DNA of 64,000 bases, from positions 18,949,397-19,013,396 of the forward strand of contig NC_134652.1 of NCBI RefSeq assembly GCF_030463565.1, in the 5' to 3' direction. This document shows positions 41,701-50,988 of the stretch, in pieces. Below the pieces are notes generated by a model. The model was not told the DNA's origin. It saw nothing but the letters and a program-made list of their open reading frames with translations, and did no database searches. This stretch comes from Pelecanus crispus (lineage: Eukaryota > Chordata > Aves > Pelecaniformes > Pelecanidae). How positions within the stretch are numbered: the first letter of the stretch is position 1; each line of letters starts with the position of its first letter. The position numbers and the translations under genes are program-made.

Positions 41701-44700
41701 AGTTGCCCAAAAGTAAAAAGGAAGGGGCATCTGTATGATATTTGAGGATGTGACAAGAGGTTGAAACAGCATTGAAAGGGCCGGATGGTTGATTCCAGCG
41801 GTTCCCAGTGCACAAAATTCTCACGTAATTACAAGATGGCCTAAATACGGGACTAACGGCTGAGCTACTCAGGACTTTAGGTAATAAAAGACAAAGCTTT
41901 ACTGAGCAATGATTGCCATTAATTTCTATCCAAACATGGTCATGTCACCTAGATATTGGTCAAAGGCAAGAATTCTGAACTTGAAGAATAGGTGGCAAGT
42001 GCCCTATTTGAAACCAGAATCCTGTCCCTAAAATCTTAAGACCTTTTTCCCACCCTGTGGCATCAATATTGTAATGTTTTGTGTTAACCAAGCCCGTTAG
42101 CTATCAAGGTCTTAAAGTAGAACCTCTTTTAACTGAAAAGTAGTTAGTACCTTTTACAATAAGATTGTTGAGTTTAAAATAAAAGTCTTCTAACAGCAAA
42201 ATAAAAGTGCTTCTAAACAGCAGCGTTATCTGTATAATGTAAGAGATGACTGTGACCTTTTATGTAAGTATATATAAACACCTTTTTTTCCCAAGTGGTG
42301 CTTGTTTTGAGCAGAAAGAGCTTATGTTAGATACATAAAAGGAATTTAGAAAATAAATAGACAGGAACAAAAAGTTAGAATATCAGCGTATTGTAGGGCA
42401 CCATTCACAATGCAAGTGTAGAAGTGCAACCAAAGGCCTCAAGTTATCTATAATGTTAGAAGTATATACATGACTGATAATGTGGTGGTTTGAGAGGACA
42501 ACACTGTTTCATATACAGTAAAAGGAGCATGCTGCTCTCTGATCATCGGCCTTGATGGTCCCAAGATGTTGGACAAAGGTTTCCCTTCTATCACACCTTT
42601 AGAAGAGGCAAATCTAAATAAAGCCGAAGTGTGTACCCCATCTATCTTGTAAGTAAGTGGACAGTCTATTGAACACTCCATCTGGTATACTAGAAAGGAT
42701 AAAGCTTTTCCCATGTTCCTTTCTTTTTTGCTAACAATGCACATACGCAGATGCACACGCTTCTCTGCAAACTCTTTTGGTAGTTATTCCTAATCAGAAG
42801 GGCTTGAAGATCTGTTCCCTTGCTCCTAGGGAAACATACTCTGCTTCATTATGAAATTCTCAGGTATGGTGTTGCCTGTCTCAGCTTATTCTTATTTTTC
42901 ATGGTTGTTACGGGATAAAGGGAGTACAACAGTGCCATTGTTCTTGCATAGCAGAGTATATATATCTAGTTTATCAGGTGCTTCACAGGGTTTCAGCCAC
43001 ATTATAAGCTGGTTCTGACAGAGCACTCTCGGGTGACTCCTTAGGTGGGGCTGAGCAGCTAACCAACAACTAATGGTCTGCACTGCCTCCAGACCCGGAG
43101 AGTAGCATGAGAGATTGCCTTTCTGTCCAGTTTGAAGTATTTCCCGTACATGTTGACTTTGGAAAGATGCATGTGCAAAACAAACACTTTCCCTATTGTA
43201 ATTTCAAGGCAAATGATGCACATTCTAACCTTGAAGAAGTCACAGCCAGCAGCACCAGTGTGAGGTGCTACACTGTGTGGATTTTGATTGATTTTTGAGG
43301 CAGGAAAATATTTATTGCCAGGACCTACTCTGTGCACGTATTTTACTACAGCGCATGTCAGTGTGGACCATTCCTTGCTAGACAATGTCTGATTTTCAGT
43401 TATTGTCTCGGTAATAGCAACAGTTTTAGTGGATAAAATAGTAGTAGGGAAATGTTGCTTTAATTTGGCCTTTAATAGGTTGATTCTAATTACCACAATA
43501 AGAACTAGTGTCACAGAACCAGCAAGTTCTCCTGTACTTCATGCTTCACAACTGAGAAGCTGTGGGGTGAGCTCACCTGAACTTAAATCCCCTAAATCTT
43601 GGTTGTGTTTGGGTTTGTTTTTTTTTTTTTAATTGTAGCTGATAATCTGTTTGGCAAAATTAACGCTTTTACAATTAGACTTGTCCTTGATACAATTTTT
43701 CTTTTTCCACATTAGTAGTAATCACAGTATTTAGAACTGCAGAGAATTATAACCTTCTTTCATTTCAGTGGAACTAAACAAATCCACATATTACATCTCT
43801 GTAGTATGACTCATGTCAGCACATCAAGCCAAATCCACAAAGTATTTCCATGATATCTTCACCTTAAGTACTGTGTAACATTACCAAAGGCTGTTCCCTC
43901 TCCTTGTGGTTTTACACACACCTAGTCCCTGTCACATTATAAAATTATTTTAATACGCATCTATTGTGAATGAAAATACAGCAAAAATATAGGGGAAAAA
44001 TTGGGGTGGATTTTTTCTCCTCTATGGAAGAGTTGGCCAAGTTTTCATGATGAATTTCATGTAGCTATCTGTTTGCATTAATTAAACAACAGACTTCTTG
44101 CAGCTGCATGCTTTTCTCTTATTTTCAATAATTTTATGTATTAAAAATAATCTACCAAAGGATTAGATAGGCCAGTGCTGCATTATCAGGTTTGTCTTTC
44201 CAAGAGTATGTTCAAATCACATGAGTAGCCCAAATACTTTTCTGCATCTTTGAATGGATGGGCTGTCTTCCAGATCATATGCCTGTGGCCAAGACAGTCC
44301 CACTTTAATAGAAGTCTTTCTATACGAGGAAGAGGAATTCAAGTGCTTCATTTAAATAAGGCACATATTTTTTTAGCAAAAGGCAGTGTAAATCAGGAAG
44401 GAACAGAGTAGCAGAAGTTGAAGCAGACTGTAGGGTCGATACCTCTGCAGCATGGCTGCAGGAGCGAAGGTGAATTTGGGGCTGCGCTTGAGGGAAGCTT
44501 TGTATGGGTGGATTGAAGTTATTTCTCATACATGTGTGATGGTCCTGGGACCAGCAGCTCATTTCTGCTAGACTGTCCTTGCTGCCGTTGGCTGCTCGCC
44601 AACCTGCTCCCCTCGCAAAGTGCCTGCATTGACTGTACATCCGCCAAGTGCCAAGTCAGATGCAGGTGATATGAATGGCCAGGACACAGATCCGAAGAGC

Positions 44701-47700
44701 TGCACACCAGGCAGCTCTTGCCCACCCACAGCGTACAGTACGTGCTGTCAAAGCCCATTATGTCCAGCAATATGCCACAGTGCAGAACTGCAGCTGTGAG
44801 GGGGACAAAACGCACAATGCATAATTGTGCACAGCAGCAGTCCGGTCTCCAGCAGTGTCTGCAGCTCTGTCGCGTTTACTCCAGCAGCAGGGCACGTTTG
44901 TCACACTGCAGCCCCTGAACACGTGTGCAGAAGGAGGGGAGGGAGCTATGATTGGGTTGCATGTGTCATTTGACTGCATGTCCCTGGTCCTTCGTGTTGC
45001 CTGCCATATGTCATGACAGCTGCCTTAACTTAGGAGATTTATTAGCATGAGGCCGGTTGTCTGCAGCTCTTGGACCAAGTGTGGAGCAGGGAAGGGGCTC
45101 TGGGTACATCCCCCTTGCCGATAGCATCTCTCAGGGTGTTCACTCTTCAGAGGCAGGACAGTCTTAGAGAGCACAGAATGTGCTTCATGTTCTCTTGGGA
45201 CATTGTTTCACCTCATGTGTTGAAAAGCAATGGACTCCATGGTCTGTTTAGAGCTCTACATGCCTACCTGTGTTTGGTCAGGTGACAAATGAGGTGTAAT
45301 CTTCCACCCCAGCCATCGCTATCACTGAAATGTCCCAGAGCCGCGACACAATCAGACCGTTGATTCAAACAGTGCAAGTATGGTATGAAAATCGCTCGTG
45401 CGATATTGGCAGGAAAGTTTGTTTGAACTTGTGAGCACTGTAATTGTATCAGTCATCGATGGCTTTGGGCTGCACATTGCTAACAGGATACAGAGCTTCA
45501 GGGTTGTTTAGGATTTACCCAGAATCCTCAATTTTAATGTTACAATAGGGATAAGGAATGAAATCTTTCACCTTTGATTTACTGAACACAACTGCTGCAG
45601 GAGCATTGGCACGGTCCTTTCTTAAGGACCATCTGCCATGTGGAGCCCGTGACAAGTGGCACTGTTATTAGTGGTAATTTATTAATGCATTCTGTTTGCT
45701 TCTCTGTCAGAGAGAGGGAACGTGAGGTCTCCAGATTATACAGTTTGGGTTCCTGTGGTTGTCAGCTTTATCCTCCCAACTTGTGTTGCGTGTCTGCTTG
45801 TCCTGTCTTGCTGCTCTTTCGATCGTGCTTTTGAATATGTCGTACAGCCTCTATGAGGACTGGGCACTACCGACTGTTGTAACACAGGTAATAAGAAATG
45901 ATGAGTAACATGCAGCAGCAACTGAGGCCATGGGTTTCACAAATGCCACTAATTCCTGAGTTATCAGAGCCTTCCCAAGCCTGTTTGCTTAGTGACTAAA
46001 GGCGTGTTCTCTTCTCTCCAGCTCAGTAGGAGAATTGATGGTGCCCATCCTGAGAAAGGCATTGTGAGAAAGAACTATTTGCATTTGACCTTGACAGCTA
46101 TCATGAATATGTAGTAAGCAGCAAATGAAATAGCCTCCTTGCTTTTTATACACCTTGCACCCAAAGGAGATAGCCAAATGTAAAATCTAGATGTCACTGA
46201 GGGTTGTAATGGTCCCTGGAGGACTTTGGAAAGACAGAGCAGTAACTGTGGCAGAGGCCCATTATAAAGCCAGGAAATGTTACTGTGTATTCATAAAAGA
46301 CTATACTACAAATATACGTAAGGAGTAATTAATTAGAAAATAATGTATTTATATTAGATGCTTTATTTGAAAATAAGAAGGGGGTTAGGAAGTGGAAAAA
46401 ATTGGAGGGAAAAAAAGCATATAGATTTGAAGCTGTGAGGTCCATGTGTATTCTTTTATTTTGTAATTAAGTTGGTATTAGACTTTTGGGGATGAGTATT
46501 ACTGGAGACCTGTGATGTTTTCTCAGACTGCAAAGTTTGAGTAAGACAAGGCTGTCAGAGGTGAAGTCCTGCTCTTAGCGTACCCCGAGAAGTCAGAGGA
46601 GCGGGCGCCTGCTGCAGCTCTGCCAGCTGTACCAGCTCTGGTCTGGCTTAGCAGAAGCAAATATTTAAACTGAAAAGGGTTCTTTATTTAAATAGTAAAA
46701 TGGTACGACCTGCAGTAGTCAGTTATGTTTCTTAAAGTGTTTGTGTTTACAGAAAATCCTGTTCCGTCCCACTTTTCCAGGGCTTACTGGCATAGCAAGG
46801 CCTCCAGGCAAGCAGGGGCTCTAGGTGACAGTCGGGACCCAGCTCAGCGGAGCAGCCATGGGCACTGCGAGCCAGGGCAAAGTGTTGCTAATGGTTCCCC
46901 GTGCTTATTTTAACAGTAGGTTTGGCTAACAGCGGGCGGCCCGAGGACAAGCCCGCGTTAGCCCTCTGCGGCAGGATGAGGCCGGCCCTCAGACGCGGGG
47001 GGAAGCCGGGACACCCCGCCATTGATGTCAACGGGCGCGGGGCCCGCCAGCCCGCAGGTAGCCGTGGGAAAAGCTCCACGGAGCGGGGCCGCCTGTGCCC
47101 TGGCCCCGGGCAGCCTGGGCTGGGCGCCTGGCAGCGCCTGGCCCGCACCCGTCATGGCGGAGGGGGAATTAGGCCTTGAGGGCTGCGAGGGTACTGGCTG
47201 CTGGAGGACAGGCGTCGCGTCTGCTTGTGAAAGCAGGCTGGTTTGCTGAGCAGCAGCTCCGAGATTGTGAGCCAGTGCCCGACTCGAAACCGTGGCCAGA
47301 CGCAGGGCTGCGTTTGGAGGCTTTTTGTTCCCCCATTTAAGCGTTTGGGGTTGGTTTGGGCCAGAAGTGTGCCCAGGGCTTGGGGCTGAGTCACGGGGAT
47401 CAGTCAGCACGGAGAGCGCAGCAGGGCTCGTTTAACCCAGTTGAGACTACCTGAACCTCCGGTTTAAATTGCTGTGAGCAGCAGCAGACACGAGTGTCCT
47501 CGTCTCCCTCCCCACGGTAAAGCAAGCTCCCGAAGCGGCAAAGCGTGACGCCCTTAGCGCATACACCCACACACACACACCCCCCACACACACACCCCCC
47601 ACACACACACCCGGCCCGGACCTGCGCCGCCGCCTCGCAGCGCACGGAGGGCGGCGAGCAGGCCTTGACGGGAGCCGCGGGCAGGTGGCGGGGCCGCGGC

Positions 47701-48933
47701 CGGGCCCGGGCGCCTCCGCCCCGCAGAGCCGCTCCCTCACCCGCCTCTCCCCGCCAGCTCCTGGACCTCTTCATGGTGTGGGACTGGTCCACCTACCTGG
47801 CTGACTACGGGCAGGCCACCTCCAAGTACCTGCGGGTCAGTCCGAGCACGGCCCTCACGCTCCTGGAGAAGTAAGTGCGGGGCCGGGGGCCGGGGGCCGG
47901 GGCCGGCGGGGCAGGGCCGGGCGCCGCAGCGCTCCGAGCCTGGCACCCACGGCGCGGCTGCGGGGCCGGGGCCGGGGCCGGGGCCGGGGCCGCCCTCCGG
48001 CAGCGGCGGAGCCCGGCGGCAGCGCGTCGCCGTCCCGCTGCCGGGAGCCGCGGGCCGCGCCGGAGCCCCGGTGGCAGCTGGCGGCCGCCCGCGCTGCCGC
48101 GGGAGGGAAGGGAAACGCGTGGGGTTCCGCCGCGGCAAAGCCGGTGCGAGCGTGTCGGGCGGCCCGGCGAGTGGGCTGGGGAGGGCGGGCTGAGGGAGGG
48201 CGCGTTGCCGCCGGCCGAGCATCAACCTGCTTTTGAAAACGGCATCCAAATACACTCTGATTTAAAGGCGTTTTCTAACGGTGTTTTCTCTCCTCTCCTG
48301 CCTGCGATGAATGCGGATTTTGCAGAGTTCACAGAGGGTACGTATCGCCTGTGCTGTTACAAAATCTTGTTGCTTCAATTTATTGAACTTCCCGAATTTC
48401 GTTTTTAAGTCCGTTGATACGGGAGAGTAGCAGTAACGGTATCGGGTGATTTGGCGGTGAACAAAACACGCCCGTTCTGAGCTTACCGTGGAAGCAGGGG
48501 ATACCAGCGGGTTTTCTGGTTTGCTTCCTCCTAACGCAGTTGGTAGGGCCAGTTTCCTGCCGAAGCGATACTTGCTTAATACTTACAGGCAATTTGTGAA
48601 GTAATATTTGTTAAAATGAGTTCTGCTTTGTGGAAGTTTAATTTAAGAATGCATAGATAACAGGTTTTGTAATCTTTCAGTTCTTATTAGCAGACAGATC
48701 AAAAGAGGAACAAAAGTAAGCCTATTCAAATAGTCAGGTTTTCTCCTTTTCAAATTACGTTTCTAATGTGTCTGTGTCATTTGCTTTTTTATTCTTCCAG
48801 AATGAAAGACTCCAGCAAAAAGAATAACATTTTTGCACAGTTCAGGAAGAATGATCGTGACAAGCAGAAGCTAATAGAGACTGTAGTAAAGCAACTTAGG
48901 AGTTTAGTGAATGGTATGTCCCAGCACACATAG
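5539..48933 (+). CDS. EXOC6: EXOC6 (exocyst complex component 6, Sec15A), 3' part: last five exons
   Basis: Sec15 is a subunit of the octameric exocyst, which tethers secretory vesicles to the plasma membrane; its C-terminal helical domain binds Rab GTPases such as Rab11 (family knowledge). Five phase-compatible exons join as 5539-5718, 14672-14813, 24053-24126, 47758-47870 and 48801-48933. They give 213 residues ending in VNGMSQHT and a TAG stop. All have AG acceptors and GT donors. The reading runs through the segments [44 protein letters not shown] and [17 protein letters not shown], which I recognise as the EXOC6 C-terminus; the EXOC6B paralogue reads differently (for example FIQWDW in place of FMVWDW). 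The N-terminal three quarters of the roughly 800-residue protein lie upstream of the window. CYP26C1 follows 1.9 kb downstream on the same strand, the usual amniote order. No frameshift or internal stop is seen. Confidence 0.95.
7487..7510. repeat. Perfect 10-bp hairpin
   Basis: CATTAATGGA, loop TTAT, then TCCATTAATG: the two arms are exact reverse complements. The arms carry TAAT homeodomain cores. Function unknown. Confidence 0.8.
8838..8867 (+). CDS. EXOC6: Candidate EXOC6 30-nt cassette microexon
   Basis: Thirty in-frame bases would encode [10 protein letters not shown] between ...THLP and GKVAQ.... The segment is preceded by a T-rich tract ending TTCCTTCTCAG and followed by a canonical GTAAGT donor at 8868. 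Both flanking exons are phase 0, so inclusion or skipping keeps the frame. A UGC triplet sits about 21 nt upstream (8815-8817), a feature of neural microexons activated by SRRM4. The constitutive EXOC6 protein I know joins THLP directly to GKVAQ, so this would be an alternative exon. It could also be a chance pair of splice signals. Confidence 0.45.
9724..10080 (+). mobile_element. Old CR1 LINE 3' fragment
   Basis: The segment reads like a diverged CR1 3' end: an AGAGAAGGCTGGGGAGATC start, CAGCCTACAACGTCTCGAAGG, GGAGGAGGTTACCCAGAGAGG, GGACTAGATGACATTGG, and a terminal TTTCTATGATTTG. It is the same layout as the younger CR1 at 16-17 kb but far more diverged and without an open frame. The 5' limit is approximate. 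Confidence 0.8.
11017..11280. promoter_or_regulatory. Candidate conserved non-coding element with PBX/MEIS-type motifs
   Basis: Three TGATTGRCA-type sites occur within 170 bp: TGATTGGCAG (11039-11048), CTGTCAATCA (11118-11127, reverse of TGATTGACAG, the PBX-MEIS/PREP consensus) and TGATTGGCAC (11199-11208). The block is less AT-rich than its surroundings and shows no repeat similarity. Enhancer activity is inference only. Confidence 0.35.
12902..12976 (+). repeat. Polypyrimidine tract
   Basis: About 75 nt of almost pure C/T, including a run of twenty T (12951-12970) followed by CCCCCC. No splice site use is evident. It may be a simple-sequence tract or a weak triplex-forming sequence. Confidence 0.7.
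14085..14290. promoter_or_regulatory. Candidate regulatory stretch: PBX-HOX/MEIS composite and homeodomain cores
   Basis: TGATTAC directly abuts TGACAG (14092-14104), resembling a PBX/HOX site joined to a MEIS site. Downstream are AACAATTAAAG and AATAATTAGCAC-type homeodomain/SOX-like words. The 380 nt after it lead to the next EXOC6 exon. This is motif reading only. Confidence 0.28.
14672..14813 (+). CDS. EXOC6: EXOC6 coding exon
   Basis: The exon is 142 nt with acceptor CTACTAG and donor GTAAGT at 14814. It encodes [20 protein letters not shown] through FNLDVIQCE plus one base of the next codon, so it ends in phase 1. This is a core helical segment of the Sec15 C-terminal domain. Confidence 0.95.
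15802..15909 (+). mobile_element. Duplicated internal CR1 segment (108 bp)
   Basis: These 108 bp match 16301-16408 with a single mismatch (T at 15904 versus C at 16403). The flanks do not continue into CR1 on either side. The copy lies 499 bp upstream of its twin in the same orientation. It may be a local duplication or template-switch product, or a very short second CR1-derived insert. Confidence 0.85.
16060..16854 (+). pseudogene. CR1 ORF2 (reverse transcriptase) fragment, 5'-truncated and stop-terminated
   Basis: This open frame of about 260 codons covers the palm/thumb and C-terminal part of a CR1 reverse transcriptase, with FVDD at the active-site box. The amino-terminal endonuclease and the early RT motifs are missing because of the 5' truncation, and the first few codons before about 16074 derive from flanking DNA. 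A TAG at 16852 cuts the frame before the final roughly 30 codons, which can still be read downstream ([19 protein letters not shown]). It is not expected to make active protein. Confidence 0.9.
16074..17050 (+). mobile_element. 5'-truncated CR1 LINE with reverse-transcriptase C-terminal half
   Basis: This is a CR1 non-LTR retrotransposon fragment in the same sense as EXOC6. From [15 protein letters not shown] it reads through the FVDD catalytic-type box and [17 protein letters not shown], then [16 protein letters not shown] and [17 protein letters not shown]. The open frame runs uninterrupted from the 5' break to a TAG at 16852-16854. The family normally has a Trp codon there, so the element is likely broken by a TGG to TAG change. 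The 3' end has GGACTGGATGATCTTAAAGG and terminates in ATGATTCTATGATTCTATG, the usual CR1 tail. The frame integrity suggests a fairly recent insertion. Confidence 0.95.
24053..24126 (+). CDS. EXOC6: EXOC6 coding exon
   Basis: The exon is 74 nt with acceptor TTTGCAG and donor GTAAGA at 24127. It completes a split Leu codon and encodes [19 protein letters not shown] through FIDLRQ, ending in phase 0. It is separated from the next exon by the largest intron in the window (23.6 kb). Confidence 0.95.
33005..33030 (+). repeat. Poly-A run (26 A)
   Basis: An uninterrupted A26 follows GAAAAACAC. No AATAAA-linked gene copy or target duplication was seen, so it is a simple-sequence run rather than a proven retrocopy tail. 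Confidence 0.9.
36866..36920. repeat. Two tandem perfect hairpins
   Basis: The first stem is CCACCTTCTCT / AGAGAAGGTGG (11 bp, 5-nt loop; 36866-36892). Two bases later comes AAAATCTAAT / ATTAGATTTT (10 bp, 6-nt loop; 36895-36920). A third, CCTTAAG-AAA-CTTAAGG, lies at 37004-37020. All pair exactly. No family recognised. Confidence 0.85.
38487..38578. repeat. Fossil palindromic repeat (MITE-like)
   Basis: TTTTCAAAG at 38487 and CTTTGAAAA ending at 38578 form inverted ends. A central CCCATT-GACACT-AATGGG stem is visible, with TAAGTCCC-type words between. This resembles the old palindromic DNA-transposon-like repeats (…TAAGTCCCATTGA…) common in turtle and crocodilian genomes. Family assignment is from memory and uncertain. 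Confidence 0.5.
47567..47612 (+). repeat. Interrupted CA microsatellite
   Basis: Three blocks of (AC)n separated by CCCCCC runs lie about 150 nt upstream of the EXOC6 exon. Confidence 0.85.
47758..47870 (+). CDS. EXOC6: EXOC6 penultimate coding exon, inside a CpG island
   Basis: The exon is 113 nt with acceptor CGCCAG and donor GTAAGT at 47871. It encodes [18 protein letters not shown] through LTLLE plus two bases (AA) of a split Lys codon. The exon and both flanks are strongly GC- and CpG-rich, in sharp contrast to the AT-rich exons and introns upstream. Confidence 0.95.
47871..48800 (+). other. EXOC6: EXOC6 last intron
   Basis: This is a 930-nt intron. The first third is CpG-island DNA with G-rich repeats and the rest is ordinary AT-rich sequence. 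No other feature. Confidence 0.9.
47962..47991 (+). repeat. GGGGCC hexanucleotide repeat (5 units)
   Basis: Five exact GGGGCC units lie about 90 nt after the EXOC6 splice donor. They are preceded at 47880-47930 by further GGGGGCC/GGGGCC runs starting 9 nt after the donor. Several runs of at least four G on the + (transcribed-sense) strand are compatible with G-quadruplex formation in the pre-mRNA. Confidence 0.9.
48801..48933 (+). CDS. EXOC6: EXOC6 terminal coding exon with stop
   Basis: The acceptor is TTCTTCCAG. The exon completes Lys and encodes [19 protein letters not shown] through LVNGMSQHT, with TAG at 48931-48933. The basic C-terminal helix is typical of EXOC6. Confidence 0.95.
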
Positions 48934-49190
48934 GCCTGTTAAATCGACGGTATCTCATCGCGCCAAGAGGTATTTCTCAGCCACTATTTCTACTAAGCAA
49001 ACAGTGATACCAGTTAGGACGTTCATTTGACGGAGTAAAGATAAAATGCAGCAGATGGTTTGTACACGGGGTCTTCAGCAAACAATTCTTTGTACGTATT
49101 TTTAACGGATCGAATACTATTTTGTATATTGTAAACAAATGGTGAAAAAAACAAAACTGTACAATAAAACCCAGCTCAATCCTATTGTAC
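48934..49190 (+). other. EXOC6: EXOC6 3' UTR
   Basis: This is AT-rich non-coding sequence after the EXOC6 stop. The first consensus AATAAA lies at 49163-49168, which would give a short 3' UTR of about 250 nt. The AT-rich sequence continues to about 49900, so longer UTR forms using variant signals cannot be excluded. Confidence 0.55.
49163..49168 (+). terminator. EXOC6: Polyadenylation signal AATAAA for EXOC6
   Basis: This is the first AATAAA after the EXOC6 stop, 230 nt downstream, in the context TACAATAAAACC. Use of this site is inferred. Confidence 0.55.
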
Positions 49191-49980
49191 ATGGAACAGC
49201 TGAACTGTAAATACGTTATTTAACTATCTGCAGACATGGTGTCCAAAATTTTGCTCCCGGTAGGAATTATTCGAGAAATGATCCCTGAGTTGCTGTTTTC
49301 TGGATGAATCCTAATTTAATGTTTTTTAAGCATTGAGATACTTGCGTTTCAGATGCCGCCTGTCATTTTCCTGCATTCAATGTATATTAGCCTTAAAGTG
49401 ATGGGACATAATTTTGTATACCAGATTTTGTAGTCTGGAGGTATGAAAAAGATCTTCTGATTTTTAGTACCTTTGAAAACTACCTGAGAACTAGACTTGA
49501 TATTTATTTAGCATTAGGGGTTATAGGCTTTGTTCTCCAAAAGGGTTTAATCTTGAGGTTGTGAATGTAAATAACCATTTGAGTTCTTTATAATGTGACA
49601 TTTTGTTTTGTTTCGTTTTGTTCCTCAGGGTTACTATTTCTAACTGTACTTTTCTAAGATCCCGGGTTCTTTTCCCCAGGTTGCAGTAAGGAATAGATTT
49701 GCCACTGTTAGTTTCGTGCCGCATCTGTTTGTCAGTATGCGCTTTCTGCCGCCAGACCCATCCCAGCGATCAGCATTTCGTCTCTTCGCACTGTCCCCTC
49801 CTGGCTATCTCAGACACAAAGAGAATGTCTAACAAGTACAAACCAAATGGAACGTGTAAAAATAGTGTACAATTTCGCTGTATTTTTAAGTTATTGACGG
49901 TCTAAATACAGTAATATAAACCTCGCCCGTATTGCCGTTTAATTCCACGCACTGGGACGCGCCTCGGAGCGGGTTTCGTT

Positions 49981-49998
49981 GGGACCTGTACAGGTCCC
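49981..49998. promoter_or_regulatory. Perfect 18-bp palindrome
   Basis: GGGACCTGTACAGGTCCC equals its own reverse complement. It contains two facing CAGGT/ACCTG words (E-box/zinc-finger-like, and AGGTC-type half-sites) at the edge of the CYP26C1 CpG island. The binding protein is unknown. Confidence 0.5.
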
Positions 49999-50527
49999 GG
50001 CGCTTTGGTGATTCACCCCCGGGGCAGGCGGGCGGGGGGCCGGGCGGCCCCGACGGCGGGGTGCGGCCCGGGGGGCTGCGGGATCCCCCCTCCGGCCCGG
50101 CTGCCGCTGCAGTCCGGGGCGGCGGGGCCTGCGGAGCGGGGCTGGGACGCTCCCCGGTCGGGAGGGCCCGGGACGGGGCTCGCTGCCTTCCCCGGCCGGC
50201 GGGAAGGGCTGGCCCGAGGGGGTGCCTGGGGGGCTCCGGGCGGGGCAGGGGGGGCACCCGCGCCGAGGCGCAGCCCTCCCGCCGCGGAGCCGGCCTGCCT
50301 GGGGCGGCGGCGGCAACGTGGCCGGCAGCGCCGTGCCGTGCCGTGCAGCACCGTGCCGCGCCGTCGGGGCGGCGGGAGAGGGGCGGCGGGCCCCCGGCCC
50401 CAGAGGAGCGGGGCTGCCCCCGCCGCCCCCGCTCGCCCTGGCCGCGGCCCCGCGCCCCTCAGCCCCTGTCCCCGCTTCTCCCGCTCCAATCACCGCACTT
50501 GGCCGCGCCGCTTAAATATGCAGCGGA

Positions 50528-50578
50528 TACGTCATCTCCGAAGGTGGATCGGGCGTAAGTGGCCAATATCTATATAAA
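50528..50578 (+). promoter_or_regulatory. CYP26C1: CYP26C1 core promoter: CRE-like, CCAAT and TATA boxes
   Basis: TACGTCA lies at 50528-50534, CCAAT at 50563-50567 and TATATAAA at 50571-50578. The TATA box predicts a start site near 50600, about 195 nt before the ATG. The CCAAT box is unusually close to the TATA box. The start site is inferred. Confidence 0.65.
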
Positions 50579-50796
50579 TGTGGCCGAGGGGCGAAGCGGC
50601 AGCAGGAGGCGAGCGGGGCCGGGCGGGCAGCAGCGGCAGGGCCAGCCGCGGAGCGCCCGCCGCCGGCAGCGGAGTCGCGGGGCGCCCGGCCCCCGCCTCT
50701 GACAGCCGCCGGGCCGCCCCCCCGAGCCGCCCGCGGCCCCGAGCCCCCGGGGCGGGGACCCGCCGCCCCGCTCCCGCCCCGCCGCCCGGGAGGAGG

Positions 50797-50988
50797 ATGC
50801 CGGCGCGGCTCTCCTGGCCCGAGGCGGCGGCGCTGGCGCTGCTGGCCCTGGCGCTGCTGGGCGCCCTGTGCCGGCACCTGTGGGCGCTGCGCTGGAGCCT
50901 CAGCAGGGACCGCGCCAGCGCCCTGCCCCTGCCCAAGGGCTCCATGGGCTGGCCCTTCTTCGGCGAGACCCTGCACTGGCTGCTCCAG
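50797..50988 (+). CDS. CYP26C1: CYP26C1 exon 1
   Basis: 192 nt, residues 1-64: membrane anchor, basic stop-transfer segment, then [19 protein letters not shown], the proline-rich hinge typical of CYP26. Donor GTAAGG. Confidence 0.93.

Larger units (their letters stand above)
24127..47757 (+). other. EXOC6: EXOC6 23.6-kb intron
   Basis: No nested gene, tRNA or exon was recognised on either strand. Short open frames are scattered at chance density. It contains an A26 run (33005-33030), tandem hairpins (36866-36920 and 37004-37020), a fossil palindromic repeat (38487-38578), a possible CR1 scrap near 32190-32270 and several moderately GC-rich unique patches (37530-37640, 40970-41100 and 44400-45060). 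The last 850 bp enter a CpG island. Confidence 0.85.
46900..48210. other. CpG island over the penultimate EXOC6 exon
   Basis: Base composition shifts abruptly from AT-rich intron to GC- and CpG-rich DNA at about 46.9 kb and back at about 48.2 kb. No TATA box or first exon of a known gene is seen, so it is an intragenic (orphan) island. Long open frames on both strands here are a by-product of low stop-codon frequency. Confidence 0.75.
49191..50796 (+). other. EXOC6-CYP26C1 intergenic region, CYP26C1 promoter and 5' UTR
   Basis: An AT-rich stretch to about 49920 shows nothing recognisable. An abrupt CpG-rich island then runs into CYP26C1. It carries an 18-bp palindrome (49981-49998), a CRE-like TACGTCA (50528-50534), a CCAAT box and a TATA box, followed by a GC-rich 5' UTR of about 200 nt. 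Confidence 0.8.

Noticed and set aside
42448-42756. A 102-codon minus-strand open frame in the large EXOC6 intron
   Set aside because: No recognisable motif, no splice-site support and no promoter; likely chance.
47400-48408. Several 100-180-codon open frames around the EXOC6 CpG island
   Set aside because: Same composition artefact; the only supported coding is the 113-nt EXOC6 exon with matching phase.
50578-50580. ATG at 50578 as the CYP26C1 start
   Set aside because: It is in frame but sits within the TATA box/start-site region and would add 73 residues of Arg/Ala/Pro-rich sequence before the membrane anchor; the ATG at 50797 matches the family N-terminus.
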